DNA of 64,000 nucleotides from Rhizopus arrhizus (lineage: Eukaryota; Mucoromycota; Mucoromycetes; Mucorales; Rhizopodaceae): positions 1,178,001 through 1,242,000 of the forward strand of contig JAKZZE010000015.1 of the NCBI GenBank assembly GCA_024220505.1. The letters are read 5' to 3'. Positions within the stretch are counted from its first letter, which is position 1; each line of letters opens with the position of its first letter. The notes beneath the pieces are model-generated. The model was not told where the DNA came from. It did no database searches and worked only from the letters and a program-made list of their open reading frames with translations. A program made the translations under genes and the position numbers. Of the stretch, positions 41,508-52,406 are shown piece by piece.

Positions 41508-43747
41508 TCATAGAGGCATGGTGTTTAATTTGTGAATAAAATGTGGAAGATCGTCTTTTTTCATATATAATACAGTAGGTTCAATAGCTTCTAGTGAAAC
41601 AGAAAGACTGGTTGTGTTTGCTATTTCTTGGAAAGCTATTGCAAATGAACTACAAGCAAACAGTGAGTTGGATTATATGATAAATAAAAAAAGATATTTA
41701 CTTTCGTTTTATATCTCCAAACATCAGGGCTCCTGTAAACGACACAAGCAGATATGAATTATGCTCTTCGTCCAGCGATGCTATTATAAGAGGTGACTGT
41801 CTTGTTGCACTTGCCTATAATGAAGTAATCATTAGCCTCTTTAAGCCGATAAAAACATATATTCCCTTACTCTATATACATCTGATGTGAATAATGCTAA
41901 TCTATGTAGCGCTAGTGGGTGCTGCAACATGGGTAGTTCGGGCCCACCGTTGATTGCCAAGAATCGAAATGTTTTATATCTTCTAAAAACACGCTTGCCA
42001 ATCGCAGCTGAGACTTGACGTGCGATCGCCTGCTGAGTTTCCATCGAGAGATGAATACCGCGCAAGACAGCATCTGGTGAATTTTTACTGAGCGCATCGT
42101 GTGCCTGATAAAAATTTTTCATCCACCACCGATGGCTTTCACGGTTCACTTCTTCGTCATCCGTATTGTTTATAGGCAATTCTTTCCATTCTTTATTTTC
42201 TGACGTGTTTGTCCCCTGTCCTAACCGAACGGCTGTTGCAGGACTTGTCTCTAACATGGCTGAGATGGCATAAACCATATCGGATGCTGATAAGGTGCAT
42301 GTGCTACCATAGCAACGCGTGAAACTTGGATAACTCAATTCTGTCAGTCCATAATGTGGTGATACTTCTTCGATTTTGGCTCTAAGTCTGTTTTTTAAGT
42401 TAATATCCATATGAGCATATATCTGTCTACATTGTTCTAATTTAAAACTATAGAACTGTTTGTTAGATTTCGCTATTCACGTGTATATTTTCGATTCTTT
42501 TTGGTACCCCATTAAAGCGAAAAAACTGTGTAGTTTATTATCTGATGCATCATTCCATAAACTTAGCTGACTTGACACATAACTGGAATAATACATGCTA
42601 TTATATAGACTCCAATGCCGAAAAAACATAAATCGATATTCATCTTCTATGTTGATTCCTCCTCCATCATCTGACGCTGATACTTCGTCCCCTCTATTTA
42701 CATTAAAACGCGCTGTGTCATCTCTAAATATCTTTATGCTTTCAATGTATTTCTTGGTATCTATTCTTTCATACAGGTATTGTGCAGTAATACCAGTGAT
42801 AGCAAACCATAAAAGGTCATTATTTGATTTGGATAATTGATTTGCTAGTTCGTATAAAATGGCTGCTGATGAATTTGCATGATAAGATCCTATTGTATAA
42901 TAGCCGGCTAACAATGCTCTTTGTTCTCTCTTTTTATGTCTTGATGTTTTGTGTATTTCCTATGGTATGTTGGTTAAACCAAATGTTTGCATCATCCCGT
43001 TCTTCAAACTTTACTCGCTCTTTATCTAATTTTCTTCTTTTTGATCTATAATCCAATGATTCATCGTCTGTATTATCTGTATCATCATTTGAATCACTTT
43101 CTGAATTATACTATAAATGCATATGTTTTAGTAAATCACATTACATACAATCCTATTGAAACATATTTATCTCTTTACCGTAACTGCTTCATATGCGTCC
43201 AGGACTCGATCAAATCTTTCTGTGTCGTCGTCATCGTCAAATACACATACTTGCAAATTTCGTGGATCAACGTTACTTAAATTCAATGGTCTGTGACTAT
43301 CAACAATATATATTTTGGTGAAGTCTTCGATTTCGAAAAATTCTCTGGCGTCTATAAGTCCTCCACAGTTTATCATAAAAATCGATACCAGCTATACAAG
43401 GAGTGTGAGAGATAAGATTATTTTTATATAAATATAGTATTACATCTTCGTCCTTTATCACAAGCTGTTCTTTGGCTCTCTCAAGATCTTTATAACTTGA
43501 CACTGGTACAAGTTTATAGGCGACCATGTCTGCTTTTAAGAGATTCTAAATTTAAAATCGATGTGAGTTGGAAGGGGAAAAAAAAAAAAGCTGATTGCTT
43601 TTTTTTGTTCCTTATTACTTGTAATATCAACGCTGCACATAGAGAATCGACATCAGCAGAGACAAATACTATACAATTTCCTTGTGCCGAATCTTCCTTG
43701 ATGTACTCATATGCTTCTCGGTATAAATTTCTTGAGACTCTGACCAT
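41508..43747 (-). CDS. CDC45: CDC45 replication initiation and helicase factor
   Basis: CDC45 joins MCM2-7 and GINS to form the CMG replicative helicase in the nucleus. The N-terminus VRVSRNLYREAYEYIKEDSA with IVFVSADVDSLCAALIL is the DHH-like domain start. It is followed by LVPVSSYKDLERAKEQLV, MINCGGLIDAREFFEIED with IYIVDSHRPLNLSNV, and a mid-region acidic linker (FDDDDDTERFD, SDSNDDTDNTDDES). GSYHANSSAAILYELANQLS, FMFFRHWSLYNSMYYSSYVS and MDINLKNRLRAKIEEVSPHY follow. Family blocks are in order to a stop at 41508. About eight exons total roughly 600 residues. The ATG at 43747 is chosen because the longer frame begins with GTG. A 55-nt intron with donor GTAAAG near 43030 is needed to keep the frame. 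The TFIP11-like gene ends 91 bp upstream on the same strand. Confidence 0.9.
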
Positions 43748-43838
43748 TAAAGGTTTATTTTTTCTATACACGAGAAAAAAAAAGCAAGGACAGCAAAAGC
43801 GCGTTACTTTTTTTTTTTTATTGAAAAAATCCGGTATT

Positions 43839-45953
43839 TTAAATTTTTTTATCGTGGAGGGCCTTATTCATCAAGTCCAAGCCATGTTTAAAGCCCTGCA
43901 TGACCCATTTGTTTGTATCAAGACCATAAGAATCAAATATTTTTCTCCACCAGAGATACCACTCACATATCTCATCATAATTTACTTGAGTGATATCTAA
44001 CAATAGCCATTGAAATAGTACATGATGCCATTTGTTAAAAAATTCGTTTTCTAATAACTGGCCCAACACTGTTTGTGGTATCAGATCTTTCCATGACAGG
44101 CACCAAATAAGTGGTTCTAATTGTTGATCTCTTGGGTTTACTTCAAATTCGTCTCTTAAAGTATTGGTCAGTTTAGGTAAGATAGACCTTAAGACGAATT
44201 GCTCGATTTGTTCACCCGTCCAAATGTCCTTCCAAGGCAATATGATATGCAGTGCTGATTCGTCTGATGGATGCCATTGACGAAGTACAGTAGATAATTT
44301 CTGTCGTATTGTCGTCAGTAAATCGTTTAATCTCCATGGTTTGAGGATGGATAACCAAGGGTGTATCCAGGTATGTATCATGATCTCATCCGTTTTAGGG
44401 TTCCAATTCTCTACTGCTCTACTTATTTTGGGTAATATGAGTTGGTAAATAATATTTTCAAATATAAATCTCGGTAAGACAGGTTCCCATTCATCCATGA
44501 GCTGAATCAATGGATCAGGATCATGTATATCCCATTGATTACTATACAAAAAATAAAATGTGAGCCATGCAGAGCACAAAACATTTCATGATGCAACTTA
44601 CTTTATCGCACTTCGCACTTTGGATAGCCATATTGTATTCATCATCGTTTCATAAGGTGTACAAACAAGCTGCTTTGTTGGTCCTCTTTTTGCCCATCCC
44701 CATTCTGCCTCATCGTCGTCATTACTTAATAATAGCTTTTTCCAACGTTTGATGTCTAATACACCCCAAGAGGGATTCTCTAACACATTCCAATGCATCG
44801 ATTTATATTTTAAAACAGGTGCCCATACCGACACAACGAGTGCATCCAGATTCATAGTCTTGATATCCATGGCAAATTCCTTTTCCAAAACATCAAACTT
44901 TTCACCAAATAGCGCTGTAATATTTCCAATTTCATAAGCTCCGGTTGCTAAGGCGTCCTTACTGATCCTTTCTAAATCGACCGCAATTTCCTTTATTCGT
45001 TCTACCTTTCTAAGCTGCTCTTTGTCCCTTTCTATGTTTTTACCAATTGTATTCAATTCTTCTTGAAGTGTATTCATCTCAAAAGATGTATTCTGCTTCT
45101 CACGCGATAGATTTTCCAAGTCTGATTTCGCTAAATCTACAATGAGTTGCAAGTTGTGCCTTAGCTCTGGTAATCGTGTTGTCGTTTCCCACACTGTAGG
45201 TGATTCGGATCCTTTGATGTCTGCCAAATTCACCTCGCGTATACCAGGTCCTGTCATGTCCAACACCTTTTGCTGAGCTGGTGGTAATTGAGTAGTCTCA
45301 GCTTCAGCAATGATTTCTGCCGCAGTCTTGTACACTGTTTTCGGCTTTCGTTGCTTTTTTTGCTGACCTTTACTCTTCCAAGCTTCTCGCTTAGGCCGTA
45401 TTTGTTTTCCTTCTTCGTCTTCTTCATCTGAAAGTGGTTTACCCTTTCGTAATTTCGCATCTATTTTGGCTTGCTTTGTACGCTCGTCAAATCCTCCAAA
45501 GCCAATACCTACACCGGATGGTCGTTGCTTTGCTTCGATCGGATTCACTATACCTTCACCACTTGCACCCAAGCCTTGTCCTACTTTCCAGCCCATCTTT
45601 TCGAGCATTTTCTGACCAAATGCATTCGAATGAACGTTGAATTGACCAAAGTTTAAATCAGGTGCCGTCATTGTAGGCTTTTTCATGCTGGATTCTTTTT
45701 TAGTAGGTGTCTCAGGCTGCTGGCTTTTGGCAGGTTGAAATGCTTTTCCAAATCCCAAGCTCACTCTTGGAACATTTTCCTCTTCCTCCTCTTCTTCACT
45801 ACTGTCATTTCTATGACGGCGTTTGCGTTGAAATCCAGAAAATCCTTCCATTTCCTCTTGAAGGTCATGGTCAGTAATGTTGAAATTTATTCTGCCTGAT
45901 TCCTCGTCTGAAGAATCATCACCATCGTCCATGTAAGTCTTTCGTTTGCCCAT
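43839..45953 (-). CDS. TFIP11/Ntr1-like G-patch splicing factor (684 aa, 2 exons)
   Basis: The exons are 45953-44602 and 44541-43839; phases close. The N-terminal acidic and basic stretches (DDSSDEESGRINFNITDHDL, RKRRHRNDSSEEEEEEEN) are TFIP11-like. The G-patch is at about residues 105-150 (GQKMLEKMGWKVGQGLGASG then VGIGFGG). A basic linker follows, then a coiled-coil region and the GCFC-type helical domain (VWAPVLKYKSMHWNVLENPS, WIHPWLSILKPWRLNDLL, LPWKDIWTGEQIEQFV, ICEWYLWWRKIFDS). The family helps disassemble lariat-intron spliceosomes by activating the Prp43 helicase. It ends shortly after GFKHGLDLMNKALHDKKI, so the roughly 130-residue C-terminal extension of animal TFIP11 is absent. Confidence 0.88.
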
Positions 45954-46168
45954 AGTCTGGCTTTTTCTTTAGCAAAATGGTATAGAACTTGAAAAAAAAA
46001 ACAAAGGACTTTATACAATTTACTTAAAAGTAAAGTGACTGCTAAAACAAATAAACACAAATCAAAAGGATGATTCGACACTTTTCTTTAAAATACGTTT
46101 ATATTTAATCATGTACAAGTTTTTTTATTATTCTTCGTTCTATCAAATAAATATACATTAAATACAAA

Positions 46169-47499
46169 TTATTGAGGAGTCCACTTCTTAAGACGAATAG
46201 CGTGACACTTGATGAAACCATTAGCATCTTCAGGGTTGTAACCACCTTGCTCATCCATAGAAGATTCTTGCATGTCATACAATTTAGCACCAGGACCACG
46301 AGCGACACGACCTTCGACGATCGTGTTACCCTTGTAAAGCTTCAATTTAACATCACCTGTCACGTTGATTTGAGTCAAGGGAATCGCTTGGCTCAAGAAT
46401 TCACACTCAGGAGAGAAATATTGACCGTTGTAAAGAGATCGGCCGTAAGGGATCGTAATGTTTTGATCACGGTAAGCACGAAGCTGACCGTCCAAAGTCA
46501 AACCTTCCAAATCTTGGTGAGCGGTACGCAAGATGGTACCACCAGGGGTTTCATAACAGCCACGAGACTTGACACCGATAAATCGAGACTCGACAATGTC
46601 AATACGACCAATACCGTTACGACGAGCGACAGTGTTCAGATAAGTGAAAAGTTGAACGGGTTCAGTTTCTTCATGACCATCATTGTGGTTGACAACTTTG
46701 ACAGGAAGGCCCTTTTCAAAGGTGATGGTGATACGCTCGGGTTGGTTAGGAGCATCCTCAGGATCAACCGTCAACTTCCACATTTCCTTGGGAGGAGTGA
46801 CATTGGGATCTTCGAGGATACCAGCTTCATAAGAGATGTGGAACAAGTTTTCATCGGTCGACCAGGGCTTGGCCTTGGTTTGGGTGACCACGATGCCCTT
46901 CTCGGCAGCGAAATCTAAAAGAGCGCTACGACCAGCGAAACGTTCAAAGAAAACTGGATAAAGATGAATAAATTGTCCAAGTGAAGTCAAAAAGACACTT
47001 ACCAGGTAATCTCCAGGGAGCAATGACTTGGATATCAGACTTCAAGGCATAGTAAGCCAATTCGAAACGGACTTGATCGTTGCCCTTGCCGGTACAGCCG
47101 TGAGAGACATACTGACAACCTTCACGAGCAGCAATTTCAATTTGACGACGAGCAATGACAGGACGAGCCAAGGAAGTACCCAAGAGATAGACAGATTCAT
47201 ACACAGCGTTGGCTTGAATAGCAGGAAAGATCTGAGTCTTTACAAACTCTTCTTTCAAATCCTAGTTTGCCATCAGTCTTCTCTTTCTTTTATACAATAG
47301 AGTAACTTACCTCGACAAACACTTTACTGGCACCTACAGCAAGGGCCTTCTTCTTGATAGCTTCAAAATCTTCTTCTTGACCCACATCAGCAATATAAGC
47401 CAAAGTTTCATAACCTTGTTCAATTAACCAAGCCAAGATGACAGAGGTATCCAATCCACCAGAGTAAGCAAGAAGAACCTTTCCTTTAGTAGCAGCCAT
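46169..47499 (-). CDS. ARG1: Argininosuccinate synthase (410 aa, 3 exons)
   Basis: Catalyses ATP-dependent condensation of citrulline and aspartate to argininosuccinate, the penultimate step of arginine synthesis, in the cytosol. The exons are 47499-47311, 47261-47003 and 46953-46169; phases close. The ATP PP-loop motif is intact ([19 protein letters not shown]). Other motifs are [18 protein letters not shown], the citrulline/aspartate binding block [66 protein letters not shown] and [20 protein letters not shown]. The length fits the family (about 400-415). Codon use is GC-rich at third positions, as in highly expressed genes; hence an open frame on the opposite strand (46172-46918) is a shadow. 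A TATA-like box lies about 65 bp upstream. Confidence 0.96.
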
Positions 47500-47561
47500 G
47501 TTGTATAGAGTTTTTAGTCTTAAAAAAAGATGGGAGAAAAAAGTTGAAAAGATGAAACCCT

Positions 47562-47570
47562 TTTATATAT
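47562..47570 (-). promoter_or_regulatory. TATA-like box upstream of argininosuccinate synthase
   Basis: The minus strand reads atatataaa about 63 bp above the ATG at 47499, a plausible core promoter element. No Gcn4-like site was verified. Confidence 0.45.
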
Positions 47571-47921
47571 TTCAATAGTGGGAAACTAAACTCTTATCAA
47601 ATTGAAATACCGCAGACCCTTTAATGCACCATAGAGACAAACCTTGAGGTAAATCAAACGATAAAGTATATAATTAGTATGATTATTAAGCTCATTGTTT
47701 GCTTACTATTATTCTATATTTATACGTTAATAACAGCTTGTTTTTCTTGATAGTGTGCATCTTTTTTAGTATATAGCAAGCCTCGACTTAAAAAAGTCCC
47801 CTTCATGTATCATGGATGAGTCAGAATACCAAAATTAGTAATTTTTGTTCAACCTTAAGATTTTTATCAATCTTTTTCTGAGTCTAAATTTGAATGTCAA
47901 CTTTTTTTTTTTTTTTTTCTA
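47571..47921. other. Divergent intergenic region
   Basis: Lies between ARG1 (leftward) and the dioxygenase (rightward), so it should hold both promoters. It ends in a long pyrimidine tract before the ATG at 47922. Confidence 0.45.
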
Positions 47922-48817
47922 ATGATAACTGACGTCCACTGCCTCGAGTTTAAAGAAAAGGGGTACACTATTTTATTTAATGGTATACGTCTTCTACTGC
48001 AAATAGAAATAAAATAAAATTTGTAATGAATATACGTAGCTTTAAATGAAAGAGAATTAAGCTTATTACATGATGAAGCTGACGAGCTTGCAAATTACTT
48101 GATGTCAGAAGGATATGATCTTGTTCAAGATCTCGGCTGCATCATTGGTAAATTCGAATCTTTAGAGGCATCAGCTAAAAATAACAATCACCTTAGAGCC
48201 ATGGACTTGCGGATACCTCGATAAACCAAAGACAAATCATTATAAAATAGACAAAAGAGAATATAGTAAACTAAGGGATAGTATATCACTTTTATCCGAT
48301 ACAACTGTTTCTGACTTGATATTAAACAAATATGCAACATGGGCATCTAAGCTATTGAATTCAAATGATATTTTTCTGGTATTGTTCTTGAAATTGTGAT
48401 ATTTGTTCATCTCTATTCATGTACGTATTTTATTTTTCTGTGTAGTTGAATGAGCAATATATAGTTAAACCACCAAGGTCTTTATCTTCTGCTTTTACAT
48501 GGCACAGGGACTCTGACTACTACCATGATATCAAAATCAGATCACAATCTTCAATTGCTTGTTGGACAGCACTAGATGAAGTCAATGAATCTAATGGAAC
48601 AGTTGTATTGGAAGATCAATCAATAATGACAATGCCTGCAGGAAGTATCCTGTTTATGTCTAGTCAACTCGTTCATAAAAGTGCAGGGAATTCGACAAAT
48701 TTATTTAGAAGGGCCTTTATGCCTCAATTCTCCACAGTACCCTTTGTTGATTCAGATAAATCACATTTGCCTTTGTCTGAACAATGTCTTGGCTTGGCAA
48801 TAAAATGTTTTGATTGA
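47922..48817 (+). CDS. PhyH-type Fe(II)/2-oxoglutarate dioxygenase (240 aa, 4 exons)
   Basis: The exons are 47922-47982, 48040-48147, 48197-48378 and 48446-48817; phases close. The N-terminus is MITDVHCLEFKEKGYTILFN, then ALNERELSLLHDEADEL. The iron ligands follow the H-x-D...H pattern: FTWHRDSDYYHDI (His and Asp) and LFMSSQLVHKSAGNSTN (distal His), with a following Arg (LFRRAFMPQ) to hold 2-oxoglutarate. The phytanoyl-CoA dioxygenase superfamily covers many oxidations, so the substrate cannot be predicted; there is no peroxisomal SKL tail (it ends IKCFD), which argues against a classical phytanoyl-CoA hydroxylase. It stands alone between ARG1 and a dead Tc1-like transposon. Confidence 0.83.
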
Positions 48818-49363
48818 ACAGGTTTCATATTGAATGCTTTAATAGTTGATGTGCTTTTAGCAAACACTTTTTTCCTTCAATTTCTTTTGAAAAGAATCTT
48901 TCTTGTAAACCAAATATACTTTTACATGCATTGTATGTCTAAAGAAGTAAAGCTGGCTTAATAGGTCTTTGTGTAATGCTCTAAAAAAGATTTTGCTTGT
49001 AATTTTGCTTTTTTGGTTATACAACCTATTTGCTTTCTCAATACCACAGCTTCAAAAAATGAAATAGGTCCCTGAATACAACTTTTGATTTTATATCAAT
49101 ATTTGTAGCTTGGTCTAACAAGAGCAATAATCATTAAAATATAAAGTGTGCTATGATACATATGCAATATATCTAAATTTTTTTTTATGTATGAGGAGTT
49201 TATTCTTGTGCCGCCTTGAGACGTACACTGTAGGAAAACATTTAAATATATAGAATAAAAGTATAAAATTAATGTGATATCTGATTATTGTCTTGGGATT
49301 CTTTCTGATAAAGATTTTCTTGATGTATTCTGCGGAGGAGCATAGTTGCAATATATCTAAATA
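48818..49363. other. Spacer between the dioxygenase gene and the Tc1-like element
   Basis: AT-rich, with no gene. The string tgcaatatatctaaat appears twice (about 49161 and 49348), the second copy lying directly at the transposon edge. Confidence 0.4.
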
Positions 49364-49473
49364 TACAGTGAACGCAACATCAAATTGCGGGTTTAAAAAA
49401 ATTAAAGTGCGGGAAATAAAATTCCAAAGTGCAGTTTTCTCAACTCTCGATTTGCGGCTTTCTCAAAAATCAA

Positions 49474-49524
49474 AGTGCGCTTTTCTGTGAAATCAATTTG
49501 CAGTTTTCTGCGAAATCAAACTGC
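49474..49524. repeat. Inverted repeat, left arm of the Tc1-like element
   Basis: 51 bp identical to the reverse complement of 50895-50945. It consists of two 23-bp units beginning caaagtgcgc and caatttgcag plus part of a third; outside it further decayed units continue to 49366. Confidence 0.9.
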
Positions 49525-50781
49525 AGGTTCTTTATTTCTACACTTTTCAAATTGATCATAAGAGTGTTGTATGAAAGCTTTTACATGTTGAATAGGAACA
49601 TTATTGCATGCGTCTGCAATTCTTGTCTTGAGATCTTCGTCATCCGAAAACACTCCCCTTTTAACTTTGTTCTTTACAACAGACCAAAATTGCTTAATTG
49701 GGTTAAGCTCGGGTGAATATGGGGGAAGATATATGCTTCTATAACCTCTTGAAGTGATCAATTCGTCAATATCATTATGTGTATGAATAGGCACATTGTC
49801 CATAACAATATAAAAGCCGTTCATAAGAGGGTTTTTATCCATTTCATCAAGGGTTTTTCGAATGAAATTCAAATAGTGGCCTGTTGTTGTTCCTTTTGGT
49901 TTTTAAACATTTGGCGTCTGCTTTCTTTTTCTTCCAACTCTGTCAATTCTACGTTGTTTAGGCTTTGCTGCCACTCTAAGCTCAATATCTACTACCCCTA
50001 TTGCACTGATAGCACCTAATATTGTATGGGAAGTTGCTTTGGTTGATCTGGTTTCCACAATTGCTGGTGTACCAACTGTAGACCAGGCTGAAGGTGGACG
50101 CATATTTATGTCAAAGCCACTTTCATCCACAAACACACAATTAAAAAGATAGTCCATATCAGTTGATGTCCAGCGCTCTACCCATTCAAAGCGCTGTCGA
50201 AGTTTAACTTCAGAGTTTCGTTCACTAGAACGTAATGTTGCTCGTTTGAATGACAAATTGCATTCAGTTTTCATGAAGTTACGAGCGCTGGTTTCTTTCA
50301 AACTGAAATTCTTAAACGACTTTGTCAAACTATCAACAATATCTACAACACGTGCTTGAGGGTTTTGATAGTACAGATTAATAATATACTCTTTATGCTC
50401 TTGTTGCAATATTCGAGTCTTTTGTTTGTCCTTATTCGTTTGCTTCTCAAAAATATCCCATTCAGGCTCATCCTTCAATCTTTTAGCCCATTGCTGACCA
50501 GTGCGCTCAGTTACACCCGACAATCTAGCTGCTTTAGCAGCCTTACACAATTTTACTTGCAAATAGTATAGAAAAAGTACCTTCTGGTCAGCAGAATATA
50601 CTTTATAGCTTTTCCTGCTTTTTTTGCTGCCTTCTTCTTTCGTTCTTAAAGTTACTTCGTTCATGGTCTCATCCAAGTCGCCCCTCATTCTTTCTTGCTC
50701 AGTTGGTTGAGCCTGTTGGTACTTTCGTAATGTCATAAGAGTTTCTAAATGGAAAGGATCAACTTCCTCAATCCATTCCAT
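49516..50781 (-). pseudogene. Tc1-like transposase, inactivated
   Basis: The frame runs from 50781 with an N-terminal helix-turn-helix region (LCKAAKAARLSGVTERTGQQ), a basic linker and the DDE catalytic domain. Motif D1 is NCVFVDESGFDINM, D2 is FYIVMDNVPIHTHND. The third acidic site in the family block PELNPIEHFW is PELNPIKQFW here, a Glu to Lys change. A TAA at 49903-49905 interrupts the frame between the catalytic motifs (after RKRKQTPNV), with the same frame continuing as KPKGTTTGHYL. Both defects are single-base transition or transversion events in an otherwise intact gene of about 420 codons, so decay is recent. The remnant at 1545-1806 is from a related family. Confidence 0.9.
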
Positions 50782-50894
50782 AGCATCGTTGCCTTGTTCG
50801 TCGAAAATCTTTCCTTGTCCGTTTTCGTAAAAAAAAGTGTGTGCTCATCTTATTAGCTTTGGGTTGCTAGTAAGAAAAAAAGAAAAAGATTACC

Positions 50895-50945
50895 GCAGTT
50901 TGATTTCGCAGAAAACTGCAAATTGATTTCACAGAAAAGCGCACT
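50895..50945. repeat. Inverted repeat, right arm of the Tc1-like element
   Basis: 51 bp identical to the reverse complement of 49474-49524. It ends one base before the element boundary and the flanking TA at 50947-50948. Confidence 0.9.
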
Positions 50946-50948
50946 GTA

Positions 50949-52406
50949 AGCGTAATAAGCGTAATAAGTATATTTAATATAAGTGCAGAGATATAACAAT
51001 ACTATGAATCAGAGCCTGTATATGACAATTGTTCAACTCTTATGCCTTGTATTATGCAATTGTGTCAGACAGTTGCTGTTGATAATTGCTTAAGTTGGAT
51101 ACGACATTCTGAACACTACTCGCACCGTTTTGTTAATAAAGAGTTGGATCACAAAAAAAAAAAGTATCGTCTCTTTCAAATTCATATTTGTCTTTTGATA
51201 AGAGTCTCGTAATAATTTTTACTGTGTCTAATTTGAAAGTCTGCAATAGTCTCTACTAAAAAATGATTTCGTCCAATAAGATTTTCATATCGTCTCTAAT
51301 TTATTTACAATATGTCTCTAAAAAAATTTGCAACCGTCTCGTTTTAGGTTAAAATCCTGTAGCGTATATAACTCAGGAGATACTAGATCAAAGAAAGACT
51401 GTATAAATCCGAACATTATACCTATTGATCCGTAAGATTTCCAAGAACTTACCAAATCGATTATGCCCCCAAGGAAATGAATACACTTTTAAATCATAGC
51501 ATCTTATCGAATCAATTGAAATATGATTGACTCTGGTGGAGGATAATGTTGTAAACACATAATCCTGAGTTACATAACATCCAAATAAACAGCCATTCAA
51601 CGGGAAAACACAATAAATGTGATACAAAGTTAAAGATGTTAGTAATTAGTTATCAAGTGAACATAACATATGCCCACAAAATCAATTATGTATTAACTGA
51701 AAATAATACAATACAATAGCAAATATTATATTGTTAGCAGTACCATCATGTAAACTTCATCGTTATTTAAAATGGATTATTCGGCTCAAGTAACACTAAT
51801 AACGATATAGCCAATAAAGCTTGATCTGCTGTCAAAGTACAATGACAGCCATATACTTTTATCCTCAGTGATTAAGTTGGGGCACACACCATCTAATCAT
51901 ACCTTGCTCTACCCTAAGCAATTACTAATTATACACACTGTCCAACTCCAATTCATATAAATAGGTTTAGTTTTATTTAGTCTTTTGTTCTTTACTTATA
52001 TTTTAGTTTTTAACGATAATAAACTTTACAAACCCCAAGGGATTCTCACTTGCTTCTTTTGTCCCTTCGTATTGTTTATTATTACCATTCACAACAGATA
52101 GCCAATAAAAACTTTTCATTATTAATATATATGTATAGATACATATTCATTTGGTATGTAGAATAGTTATATTACTGTTATATACAAATTCTGGGTTTAA
52201 TAAAAGAATGCATAGTTAAAGATCATAGTGACAGGTATAGATTATATGTCAAAGCATATTTGGTAATTAGAATATAGTAACAAGTTCAAACTGCGACAAT
52301 TTTAATAAAAGGATTAAAGGAGACTCATTTCGCTTAACCGCTTAATCTACAATTAAGTATCAATTCATAAAGTCAAAACCTCACAACAACATCTGCTACC
52401 TTTCTT
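50949..52406. other. AT-rich accessory spacer with GTCTC-rich patch
   Basis: No gene. The interval 51164-51345 holds many copies of GTCTC, GTCTCTAA or GTCTAA strings at irregular 20-40 bp spacing, like a decayed tandem repeat. The rest is plain AT-rich DNA; the minus frame at 51388-51627 is not supported. Confidence 0.5.
51164..51345. repeat. Degenerate GTCTCTAA-rich repeat patch
   Basis: About nine related hexamer to octamer strings (gtctcttt, gtctcgta, gtctaatt, gtctctac, gtctctaa twice, gtctcgtt and others) sit in 180 bp, separated by A/T filler. Unit boundaries are not clear. Confidence 0.4.

Larger units (their letters stand above)
49366..50946 (-). mobile_element. Defective Tc1-like DNA transposon with repeat-rich termini
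   Basis: The ends CAGTG (49366) and CACTG (50946) are each flanked by TA (49364-49365 and 50947-50948), typical of Tc1 insertions. It carries an interrupted transposase on the minus strand. A 51-bp perfect inverted repeat pair (49474-49524 and 50895-50945) lies near the ends. On the left there are about 108 additional bp outside that repeat, made of degenerate copies of the same 23-bp unit (caatttgcagttttctgcga). The termini are therefore asymmetric; the extra left-side units are probably duplicated transposase-binding sites. Length is 1,581 bp. Confidence 0.87.

Noticed and set aside
43000..43050. Apparent one-base frameshift in CDC45
   Set aside because: A 55-nt intron with donor GTAAAG and acceptor CATAG restores the family sequence, so the gene is probably intact.
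46172..46918. Long open frame on the strand opposite argininosuccinate synthase (248 codons)
   Set aside because: It is an antisense shadow created by the strong codon bias of the real gene; it has no recognisable motifs or splice context.
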